A stretch of DNA of 64,000 nt from CAZCGA01 sp964498075 (GTDB taxonomy: Bacteria > Desulfobacterota > Binatia > HRBIN30): NCBI GenBank assembly GCA_964498075.1, contig CAZCGA010000001.1:1-64000 (forward strand), in the 5' to 3' direction. Both the position numbers and the translations under genes were made by a program. Below are positions 20,301 through 27,243 of this stretch, piece after piece. Every line of letters starts with the position of its first letter. Position 1 is the first letter of the stretch. Under the pieces are notes generated by a model that was not told where the DNA came from, did no database searches, and saw only the letters and a program-made list of their open reading frames with translations.

Positions 20301-21878
20301 ATGCAAACTCGGTCCGGACCTGCAGTCGTCGTAGCCATGATGCTGTGCGTCACGCGCGCAGGCTTCGGGGTGCTCCTGCACGCAAACACCCTCGGCGACC
20401 TCTGCCCGGGTACGCCGAGTCATTGCCTTGTGACGGCCAAGTTTGCGGTCGCCAACGACATCACGTTCGACCTCGGCGGACGGATGCTCGATCTGGCCCC
20501 CTCCGCCCAACTCATCGGCGACAATGGCGCATCGTTTTCGTTCATCAACGCGAGCGCCATCACCCTCCAGAAGGGGTCGGTCGTGAGCATCATCGGAAAG
20601 GGCGTTTCTCCAGGGACGATGACCATCCAAAGCAATGGCGCCTGCACCTTCAGCGGAAGGATTCTGGCCAACGCCGCCGTGGCGGACAGTCTCGGCGGTG
20701 ATGGGGGAGACCTATCGGTCACCTGCGTCGGTATCAGCGTGGAAGGAATGATCGAGGCCAAGGCAGCCGCGGACCCGCTCACGGGCGGCGGTCAGGGCGG
20801 AGGCATCTCGCTGGACGCCGGAACGGGGTCCGTGAGTATAGCCAAGGGCGCCAAGATTGATGCGCGCGGCAAAGGGGAAAGCGGCGGCACCGTTTCCATC
20901 GTCGGCGACGGATCCTGCTCGTTTGATGGCAGGATTCTTGCCAATGGCACGGTGGCGAATGGAGGAGGCGGCGGTGGCGGTGAGGTCTCGGCAACGTGCG
21001 GCGGCATCAGCTTCTCATCGGGCAAGATTGACGTCAGAGGTGCCGCAGGTCCAGTTGAGGGTGATGGCTTCGGCGGCACCATCCTGCTCGATGGCGGCAC
21101 CGCGTCTATCACCGTCGCCAAGGGAGTGAAAGTCGACGCGAGTGCCAGGGGTGGTGACGCTGGCAGCATCACGATCTCAACCATCGGCCCCTGCACGTTC
21201 GACGCAAGAGTCCTGGCCAACACCACCGGCGTGGTGAGCGGCGTCGGCGGTAACGGAGGGGACGTGACGGCCGCGTGCATGGGCATCAGCCTCGGTGCAT
21301 TCGCTCGAATCGAGGCGAAGGGACTCTCCGGCCCATTGGTGGAAGCGGGCGCCGGTGGAACGATCACCCTGGACGCGGCAGTGAATTCCGTGAGTGCCAC
21401 GAACGGCGCAAAGCTGAATGCGCAAGGTGCCGGTGGCGGCGGCGGCAGGGTGATCGTGCTGGGCGGCGCCGACTGTCCGGTGAACGCCGTGATTGAGGTG
21501 GACAACAAGAAGCGCGGAGGCGTGACCGGGCTGGGCGGACAAGTCCAGCTCACCTGCGGCGGCAATGTCACGGTGGGCAAGAAGACCAGCGCGATGGGTT
21601 CCGCCAGGGGTGGCCAGATTGCCATCGAGGGATGCAATCTCACGATCGACACCCAAGGCGTGGTGAGCACCAACGGCCCGCAAGCGGGTGAGAACGACCT
21701 GACGGCACACAAGCAGCTCATGATCACCGGACACGTCCTCGCTGTCTCCTCGACCACCGCAAACAGTCCGGGGATCAACAAACTTCAGTACCGCGTGGGG
21801 GCGACGATTCCGAATGCGAACTACATCAAGCCTTCGACGGCTCCGACGCAGAATTTGTCGCTGACTCCGTGCCCGTGA
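20301..21878 (+). CDS. Secreted repeat protein (predicted beta-solenoid)
   Basis: I recognise no named family. The 525-residue product starts at the ATG at 20301, behind a GAGGGGGAT site, with a signal peptide of about 28 residues. The mature part is glycine-rich and made of about 92-residue repeats, three full and one degenerate. Each contains a block like CTFSGRILAN or CSFDGRILAN, then a GGDGGDLSVTC or GGGGGEVSATC block, then GGTILLDGG and a KGVKVDA-type block. Two cysteines recur at fixed places in each repeat, which suggests disulfides. Short beta-type repeats rich in G, V and I point to a beta-helix, perhaps an adhesin or surface-layer protein. There is no visible anchor at the C-terminus (ends LTPCP). 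The frame is open upstream to 19596, but that part is antisense to glpK. Confidence 0.7.
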   Translation: MQTRSGPAVVVAMMLCVTRAGFGVLLHANTLGDLCPGTPSHCLVTAKFAVANDITFDLGGRMLDLAPSAQLIGDNGASFSFINASAITLQKGSVVSIIGKGVSPGTMTIQSNGACTFSGRILANAAVADSLGGDGGDLSVTCVGISVEGMIEAKAAADPLTGGGQGGGISLDAGTGSVSIAKGAKIDARGKGESGGTVSIVGDGSCSFDGRILANGTVANGGGGGGGEVSATCGGISFSSGKIDVRGAAGPVEGDGFGGTILLDGGTASITVAKGVKVDASARGGDAGSITISTIGPCTFDARVLANTTGVVSGVGGNGGDVTAACMGISLGAFARIEAKGLSGPLVEAGAGGTITLDAAVNSVSATNGAKLNAQGAGGGGGRVIVLGGADCPVNAVIEVDNKKRGGVTGLGGQVQLTCGGNVTVGKKTSAMGSARGGQIAIEGCNLTIDTQGVVSTNGPQAGENDLTAHKQLMITGHVLAVSSTTANSPGINKLQYRVGATIPNANYIKPSTAPTQNLSLTPCP

Positions 21879-21944
21879 CTGGAGGGCGATACGAGCCCGT
21901 AACCTCTCCGAGCTGAATTGTTCCCGCAGCCGGCGGTCGCTAGA

Positions 21945-22916
21945 ATGCCGTCGATGCGGGCGGCGCAGTTGATATTCGTTTCCGGAAAAGGCGGCGTCGG
22001 CAAGACGACGGTGGCAGCCGCGCTGGGTCAGCGTGCCGCCGAGCTGGGGCAGCGGACCTTGATCATCGAGACCGCAAACGACGGCAGCCTGGCGCAGCTG
22101 TTTGGGTACCGGAAGCTCGGGACGGCGCCGCAGCATCTACAGGCGCGGCTGGATGCCGTGCGCGTCGATGCGCGCCAGCTGGTGGAGGGATACTTCTCGC
22201 GGCTCTTGCGCTTCCAGTGGCTCTCGGACCGCCTGCTGTCGAGCAACACGTTCAACACGCTCACGGCGGCCGCCCCGGGAATCACGGAGTTCTTGCTGCT
22301 CGAGAAGATCCTCGGTTGGGTGGAGCCCGGCATGGGCGCGCGCCGGCGCGGCTACGACGCGGTCATCGTCGATGGCCCGGCGACGGGGCACGCGCTCAAG
22401 CTGCTGGGCACGCCGCGGCAGCTGGCCACCATGGTGCCCGGGGGACCGATCGGCAAGACCGCGCGCCAGCTGCTGGCCCTGCTCGGCGACTGTGAACGAA
22501 CGCAGGTGATACTGGTCGGCGCACCCGAAGAAATGGCGGTACGCGAAACCATCGAGACGCACCAGGCGTTGGAAGGAGATCTGGCGCTGCACGTCGCCCG
22601 GCCGGTGATCAACCGGGTGTTCCCGCGCCACTTCACCGCGGTCGAAGCCCGGCTGCTGGAGCGCGACGACACCCTGGCCGCCGCACCCGTCCAGGCCGCG
22701 GCGCGTTTCGCCATTGCCTGTCGTCGCGAGGCCGAGCGACACGTCGCCCACTTGCGCCGCGCGCTTGGAGTTAGTCCCATCCTGCTGCGCGTGCTGTTCA
22801 CCGCCGAGCTGCGCGCGGCCGACCTGCTGCCCTTCGGACGCACCCTTGGCCGGGTGGTGCTGGGTGACCGACAAGGTACGCATCGGGTGGCGACCGCGGC
22901 CGGCGCGGGACGGTGA
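21945..22916 (+). CDS. Get3/ArsA-like ATPase, first of a tandem pair
   Basis: The 323-residue P-loop ATPase of the ArsA/Get3 group has the deviant Walker A SGKGGVGKTT at its N-terminus, including the signature lysine that contacts the partner subunit, and a Walker B-like VIVDGPATGH near residue 140. Several starts are possible (ATG at 21945 or 21954, TTG at 21918); none has a good ribosome binding site. A second, divergent copy follows after three bases, so the two probably form a heterodimer. Get3 homologues target tail-anchored proteins, and ArsA drives arsenite export. Neither role is shown here: no arsB or arsR is present. Tandem bacterial pairs of this sort exist in actinobacteria. Confidence 0.85.
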   Translation: MPSMRAAQLIFVSGKGGVGKTTVAAALGQRAAELGQRTLIIETANDGSLAQLFGYRKLGTAPQHLQARLDAVRVDARQLVEGYFSRLLRFQWLSDRLLSSNTFNTLTAAAPGITEFLLLEKILGWVEPGMGARRRGYDAVIVDGPATGHALKLLGTPRQLATMVPGGPIGKTARQLLALLGDCERTQVILVGAPEEMAVRETIETHQALEGDLALHVARPVINRVFPRHFTAVEARLLERDDTLAAAPVQAAARFAIACRREAERHVAHLRRALGVSPILLRVLFTAELRAADLLPFGRTLGRVVLGDRQGTHRVATAAGAGR

Positions 22917-22919
22917 TCC

Positions 22920-24002
22920 GTGCGCGTCCGGTCGATCGACGATCTCCTCCACAAGCGCCTGATCATCTGCGTCGGCTGCGGCGGCGTCGGCAAGACCACC
23001 ACCGCAGCGGCACTGGCGCTGGCCGGCGCCCTGCATACGCGCCGCTGTGCGGTGATCACGGTCGATCCGGCGCGCCGGCTCAAGGATGCGCTCGGGCTGG
23101 ACGGCTTATCGGTCGACCCCCAGCGGGTCGAGGTCGACGCAACGGCACACTTCGACGCGCTGGCGCTCGACACCAAGCGGACCTTCGATGCGCTCGTCCA
23201 ACGCTTCGCACCGAGCGCCCCCGCCGCGCAGCGCATCCTGGCGAATCGTCTGTACCAGGAGCTGTCGAACGGGCTCGCCGGCTCGGCCGAGTACATGGCG
23301 ATGGAGAAGCTGCACGAGCTGGTGCACCTGCATCGCTATCAACTGCTGATCGTCGACACGCCGCCGAGCGCGCACGTCCGCGAGCTGCTCGCCGCGCCGA
23401 ATCGGCTCACCAACCTGCTCGCCTCGCGCGCCGTCAGCGTGCTGCAGGCACCGGCGCGCCTCATCTCGGGGGCAGACTCCGCCCTCGGCCGCTTGACCCT
23501 CTCGGCGTTGCTCAAGGCGCTGCGGCGCTGGACGGGGATGGATCTCTTGCAGGACCTGGCCGACTTCGTCTCCGGCTTCGAGCACATGATCGAAGGCTTC
23601 AGCCGGCGCGCCGAGGAGGTGAGTCGGCTGCTGCGCGCGCCCTCGACCGCCTTCGTGCTGGTCACGACCCCCGAGCCGCACACCGTCGAGACGACCATCG
23701 GCTTCCATCATGAGATGACGGAAAGCGGCTTCCCGGTGGCCGGGATCATCGCCAATCGGGTGCTGGCGTTCCCGCGCCTGCCTGACCCTGACGCGGCGAC
23801 GGCCGGCTGGGAGGAGCCGCTACGTCGCAAGCTGCTGCGGAACTACGCCGAGCTGCATGAGCTGTCGCGCCGCGACCAGCGCGCGCTCCGGCATCTCTAC
23901 GACGCCACGCAGGCACCCCTGCTTGCGGCCATTCCCGCGGTGAGCGACGCACCAACCTCTTTGGAGGGACTACAGCGATTCGCGCGGCTGTTGATGCCGT
24001 GA
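22920..24002 (+). CDS. Get3/ArsA-like ATPase, second of a tandem pair, variant P-loop
   Basis: The 360-residue paralogue starts at a GTG three bases after the first ATPase. Its P-loop reads VGCGGVGKTTTAAAL: the catalytic GKT is kept, but the signature lysine of the deviant Walker A (KGGVGKT) is replaced by cysteine. The switch region ITVDPARRLKDALGL and the Walker B-type LLIVDTPPSAH are intact. The central helical region (SAEYMAMEKLHEL and on) matches ArsA/Get3 proteins. An asymmetric heterodimer, in which only one subunit supplies the trans-acting lysine, is a reasonable inference. Function unknown. Confidence 0.85.
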   Translation: MRVRSIDDLLHKRLIICVGCGGVGKTTTAAALALAGALHTRRCAVITVDPARRLKDALGLDGLSVDPQRVEVDATAHFDALALDTKRTFDALVQRFAPSAPAAQRILANRLYQELSNGLAGSAEYMAMEKLHELVHLHRYQLLIVDTPPSAHVRELLAAPNRLTNLLASRAVSVLQAPARLISGADSALGRLTLSALLKALRRWTGMDLLQDLADFVSGFEHMIEGFSRRAEEVSRLLRAPSTAFVLVTTPEPHTVETTIGFHHEMTESGFPVAGIIANRVLAFPRLPDPDAATAGWEEPLRRKLLRNYAELHELSRRDQRALRHLYDATQAPLLAAIPAVSDAPTSLEGLQRFARLLMP

Positions 24003-24090
24003 ATCGTGTTCGTGCTCGTGTTCGTGGAGATGATGAGCCGCGTCGCCGTTCACGCCCTCGACGAGCACGAACACGAGCACGGCTCACGTC
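24001..24090. repeat. Dispersed CGTGTTCGTG repeat, copy 3, as an inverted pair
   Basis: CGTGTTCGTGCTCGTG at 24005-24020 is answered by CGAGCACGAACACGAGCACG about 40 bases later, so the stretch between the two convergent genes can form a hairpin. It may serve as a bidirectional terminator, although no T-tract follows. Confidence 0.7.
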
Positions 24091-24410
24091 TTTTTCTTCC
24101 GCTCCTGCGCCGCCATGAGCCGATCGAGCTTCATGTTGAGGTTCACCAGGCTCCCCTGCAGGTGTTCGATCTTGACCAGGAGCTTATGGTAGTCGGCGCG
24201 CGTTGGCAGGTTGAGCAGGTGGAGCACCGTCTCCAGGTTCCTGTCCACGCGCCCCTTGGTTTGCGCGGCGCGCTTCACGACCTTCGTCAGACCGTCGGAT
24301 ACCCCGGGGCGTCCGAGCAGATCTTCGAGCGCTTGGGCGACGGTTTCCTCGCCGCGCTCATACATCCATTGCAGCAGGTTCTGCGACTCGCCCGAGGTCT
24401 TGGCAGACAT
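24084..24410 (-). CDS. Small coiled-coil protein of unknown function
   Basis: This 108-residue protein has no recognised domain. Residues 35-100 are rich in L, V, K and E with a heptad-like pattern (HKLLVKIEHLQGSLVNLNMKLDRLM) and the end is lysine-rich (QERKKKT). It resembles the phasin-like or coiled-coil proteins found in many deltaproteobacteria, which is a weak guess. A promoter abuts the ATG (TTGACG-18-TATAGT, -10 ending 8 bases before it), so the mRNA may be leaderless; no ribosome binding site is visible. Confidence 0.65.
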   Translation of the reverse strand: MSAKTSGESQNLLQWMYERGEETVAQALEDLLGRPGVSDGLTKVVKRAAQTKGRVDRNLETVLHLLNLPTRADYHKLLVKIEHLQGSLVNLNMKLDRLMAAQERKKKT

Positions 24411-24418
24411 GATTTTTC

Positions 24419-24448
24419 ACTATAGTGAGGCAGCGCCGGAGGCGTCAA
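24419..24448 (-). promoter_or_regulatory. Promoter of the coiled-coil gene, leaderless type
   Basis: On the minus strand TTGACG (24443-24448) and TATAGT (24419-24424) are separated by 18 bases. The start codon at 24410 lies where transcription would be expected to begin. Confidence 0.6.
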
Positions 24449-24450
24449 CC

Positions 24451-24486
24451 GTATCGTGAGTCGTGCTCGTGACTCGTGCTCGTAAG
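24451..24486. repeat. Dispersed CGTGCTCGTGACT-type repeat, copy 4
   Basis: ATCGTGAGTCGTGCTCGTGA followed by CTCGTGCTCGTAAG lies between two divergent small genes, just upstream of the coiled-coil gene's -35 element. Confidence 0.7.
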
Positions 24487-24533
24487 AAGAAGACCGGGAG
24501 CCCCACACGCGATCTCCGGGCCAGGAGACCTTG

Positions 24534-24767
24534 GTGACCTGGGACGTGGTGCTCGGGTACTTCACCGGCTTGCGGCTGCTGACTGCGGACATCGATCCCG
24601 CCACACTGGTCCGCACGGTGTTGATCGTGCACACCTGTGACAGCATCATGTGCCGGCTGTTCGCCCACAACAACGGCTACCCGAAGAATCTGTGGACCGT
24701 GTTGGGCTTCCTCTTTGGAATCTGGGCAGTGGCGGTGCTGATCGTCTTGCCGCGGAGGAAGTCGTGA
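24534..24767 (+). CDS. Small membrane protein of unknown function
   Basis: The 77-residue product starts at a GTG with AGGAG six bases upstream; a TTG three bases earlier is too close to that site. The C-terminal half is one clear membrane segment (LWTVLGFLFGIWAVAVLIVL) followed by PRRKS, a positive-inside end. The N-terminal half is moderately hydrophobic with CDSIMCRLFAHNNGYPKN. I do not recognise a family. Both sides are flanked by copies of the dispersed CTCGTG repeat. Confidence 0.6.
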   Translation: MTWDVVLGYFTGLRLLTADIDPATLVRTVLIVHTCDSIMCRLFAHNNGYPKNLWTVLGFLFGIWAVAVLIVLPRRKS

Positions 24768-24857
24768 CTCGTGTCCGTGCTCATGTTCGTAAAGAGCAGA
24801 GCGCGCAGCGCTCCGCATTGCCCTGTCACGAGCACGAACACGAGCACGAATCACGAT
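24763..24857. repeat. Dispersed CTCGTG repeat, copy 5, as an inverted pair
   Basis: GTCGTGACTCGTGTCCGTGC at 24761-24780 faces TCACGAGCACGAACACGAGC at 24826-24845, forming a possible hairpin between the convergent small membrane protein gene and acpS. Confidence 0.65.
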
Positions 24858-25219
24858 TCCGCAATCACGTAGGCAATGGCCAGCTCAGCGGTGTGGCTCA
24901 GCGACAGGCTGATGCGGCGAATACCCAGCGCGTCGGCGCGGGCTTGCGCGCGGCCGTGCAGGTGGATGCTCGGCGGTCCGTTGCCGCGGATCACCTCGAT
25001 CTCACACCAGCCGCAGGCGCGGCCCAACGCTTTCATCATGGCTTCCTTCGCGGCGAAGCGCGCCGCGAAGCTTTCGGGCGCATTGCGCCGCCGGCTGCTG
25101 TAGGCGATCTCCTCAGGGGTAAACACCCGCACGCGGAAGCGCGCCCCGGTGCGCGCGTTCTCGAGCGCCGCCCGGATGCGCCCGACTTCGACAATGTCAA
25201 CCCCGACTCCGAGGATCAT
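24851..25219 (-). CDS. acpS: Holo-[acyl-carrier-protein] synthase
   Basis: AcpS transfers 4'-phosphopantetheine from CoA to apo-ACP. The 122-residue protein has the family N-terminus MILGVGVDIVEVGRI with the magnesium-binding aspartate, and the second motif ARFAAKEAMMKALG with the catalytic glutamate and lysine; SLSHTAELAIAYV follows near the end. The ATG at 25219 matches the family start; an upstream in-frame ATG does not. It follows the radical SAM gene by 25 bases. Confidence 0.94.
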   Translation of the reverse strand: MILGVGVDIVEVGRIRAALENARTGARFRVRVFTPEEIAYSSRRRNAPESFAARFAAKEAMMKALGRACGWCEIEVIRGNGPPSIHLHGRAQARADALGIRRISLSLSHTAELAIAYVIAES

Positions 25220-25244
25220 TCTTTCACCCGCACGACCTTCGAGA

Positions 25245-26993
25245 TCAACAGGCGGCGCACGAGGTACAGGTCGTCGTGTCACACGGCGGGGTCTGCCGCG
25301 CCATCAGCGCTTTGCGGCGCTCGACCCACAGGAAGGACTTATTGATGCGTTGGTCGATGAAGTCCCAAGGGAGACGCTCGCCCTCGCCGTATGCGCGGTG
25401 CACGTACTCGTCGGGGTGCGGCATCCCATCGAGGCCTTCACGCTGCCAGTGCCGCAGCACGCTCCACCAATCGCCGTCGGCTTCGTGAATGGCGCGGATG
25501 ACGCGCCCGACGCGTCGATCGCCGCGCGACATGAGCGTCTGGAAGTACCCTTCGCGCGGCGACTCGGCGTCGAGCTGGACGTTGGGAATCGGCGACAGCG
25601 CGCGGCGCAGGAGGGCGAACTTCTGCTTCAGGCTGGGGATCGACTCCATCGGATCCCATTGGAATGGGGTCCACGGCTTGGGGACGAAGGGATTGACCGA
25701 CACCGTGATGTTGGCAACGCGACGGCGGGCGCGCTCGGCCGCGCACAGGCGCGCGCGGATCTTCGCCGCCAGCTCGGCGATGGCGGCCACGTCGGCGACC
25801 TCCTCTGTCGGCAGACCGATCATGAAGTAGAGCTTCAAGTCCTGCACGCCTTCGCCGACCAGCAGGTCGGCGGCCCGCAGGATGTCGGGCTCGGTGAGGT
25901 TCTTGTTGATCACCCGCCGCATGCGTTCCGAGCCGGCTTCGGGCGCGATCGTCACGCTGCGATTGCGCCCGCGTGCCAGTGCGGCGGCGAGCCGCGGGGT
26001 GACGCAGTCCGCCTTGAGCGAAGATGGCGACAGCCGCCCGCCGCCGCCGGCGGCGATCTCCGACAGCACATCGACCCCGGGGACGCTGGCCATCTCCGCA
26101 CCCACGAGCCCGATCGTTTGCCGGTGCTGCAGGCCGTCACGAACCGACTCTGCCAAGGCGTCCACGCCGCGCGTGCGGATCGGGCGGTACATGTAACCGG
26201 CGGCGCAGAAGCGGCAGCCCCACTGGCAGCCGCGACTGGCTTCGATCAACACCATGTCGCCAAACACGGCTTCGTCGGTGAGGACGCGGGTCGTCGTCGG
26301 GAACTTGTTGAGATCCCAGATGAGGCGGCGCTCGACGCGTGGCTCGCCCGGACCGCTGAACTTCAGGTCGACCAGCGTCGCGCCGTCGTACACTGGCTCA
26401 TAGAAGGCCGGTACGTACGCGCCGCGGATGTGCGCGGCGCAGTCCCGGAGAAATTCAGTGCTGAGTGCTGAGTGCTGAGCGCTGAGCGCTTCCAAGAACT
26501 CCGGCAGCATTTCCTCGGCTTCGCCGATCAGGAAGAGATCGACGAACTCGGCCAGCGGCTCCGGGTTGAGAAACACGGCCGGCCCGCCCGCCATGACCAG
26601 CGGTCCCCTGCCCTCGCGCTCGCGGCTGGTGAGCCGCAGGCCGATCAGGTCGAGCAGCCGGACCACGTGCCAGTAGTCCGTTTCGAAAGAGACCGAGAAG
26701 GCGATGACGTCGAAGTCCTGGACGGGCGTTTGCGATTCGAGGCTGCGCAGCGCACCGCGGCTGATCAGCGGTGCTTCGTCCTCATCGGGCAAGAAGGCGC
26801 GTTCGCAGACCGCGCCTGGGTGACGGTCGAAGATCTCGTAGACGGCCTGGAAGCCGAGGTTGCCCATCGCGATGTTGTAGCGATTGGGGTAGACGAGGCA
26901 GACGCGGATATCGCCGGCTTGCTTCTTGGGAAACAAGACGTGCTCCCGCGCCACGCGCACGCGGGCGCGCTCTTCGACCAACCAGCTCGACAA
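25245..26993 (-). CDS. Radical SAM protein with N-terminal B12-binding-like domain (TIGR03960-like)
   Basis: The 582-residue product has an N-terminal cobalamin-binding-like domain (RVCLVYPNRYNIAMGNLGFQ, then IAFSVSFETDYWHVVRLLDL) and a radical SAM core with the cluster-binding CQWGCRFC (CxxxCxxC) near residue 245. It ends in a cysteine-rich tail, CDTTTCTSCAAC. Family members of this type often carry or adjoin a DUF2344 tRNA-modification-like domain; none is present here. I chose the TTG at 26993 because AGGGG lies six bases upstream and the sequence further 5' has no family character. Within the gene a 35-base heptamer repeat encodes ALSAQHSALSTEF. The substrate is unknown. Confidence 0.8.
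   Translation of the reverse strand: MSSWLVEERARVRVAREHVLFPKKQAGDIRVCLVYPNRYNIAMGNLGFQAVYEIFDRHPGAVCERAFLPDEDEAPLISRGALRSLESQTPVQDFDVIAFSVSFETDYWHVVRLLDLIGLRLTSREREGRGPLVMAGGPAVFLNPEPLAEFVDLFLIGEAEEMLPEFLEALSAQHSALSTEFLRDCAAHIRGAYVPAFYEPVYDGATLVDLKFSGPGEPRVERRLIWDLNKFPTTTRVLTDEAVFGDMVLIEASRGCQWGCRFCAAGYMYRPIRTRGVDALAESVRDGLQHRQTIGLVGAEMASVPGVDVLSEIAAGGGGRLSPSSLKADCVTPRLAAALARGRNRSVTIAPEAGSERMRRVINKNLTEPDILRAADLLVGEGVQDLKLYFMIGLPTEEVADVAAIAELAAKIRARLCAAERARRRVANITVSVNPFVPKPWTPFQWDPMESIPSLKQKFALLRRALSPIPNVQLDAESPREGYFQTLMSRGDRRVGRVIRAIHEADGDWWSVLRHWQREGLDGMPHPDEYVHRAYGEGERLPWDFIDQRINKSFLWVERRKALMARQTPPCDTTTCTSCAAC
26457..26491. repeat. Heptanucleotide tandem repeat inside the radical SAM gene
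   Basis: Five 7-base units (AGTGCTG three times, AGCGCTG, AGCGCTT) lie in frame and encode an SALS/AQHS-type loop between the B12-binding-like and radical SAM domains. A change of one unit would shift the reading frame. Confidence 0.8.
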
Positions 26994-27087
26994 TGGTACC
27001 CCTATCGGGATGCGACGATAGCGCCGAGGGGACAGCGGCTCAAGCCGGTGCTGGACCCTGTCTACGCCGCAGGCGTTGCGTGCCACA

Positions 27088-27232
27088 GCCCGGGGTTGCC
27101 GCATCTCTTCTGCGGCTACCCCGGGCGCGGCGGATGGGGGAACTCGTGCCGGGGGGTGTTTTCGAATCACCGCGAGGTCGCCCAGGGTAGCCGACCGAAG
27201 GCAACCCTGGGCTACGGCACGCAACACCTTCG
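27088..27232. repeat. Intergenic palindromic repeats (AGCCCGGGGTTGCC type)
   Basis: This is the 250-base stretch between the propeller gene and the radical SAM gene. One hairpin pairs GCCCGGGGTTGCCGCA with TGCGGCTACCCCGGGC (27088-27126). A second pairs CCCAGGGTAGCC with GGCAACCCTGGG (27181-27212) and is followed by GGCTACGG. The two share the same core in opposite forms, so they look like copies of one element. No T-tract follows either hairpin. Confidence 0.6.
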
Positions 27233-27243
27233 GTGTAGGGTCG

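Noticed and set aside
21945..24002. Arsenite efflux operon (arsA pair)
   Set aside because: No arsB, arsD or arsR lies nearby and the metal-binding cysteines of ArsA are not apparent; only the ATPase family can be supported.
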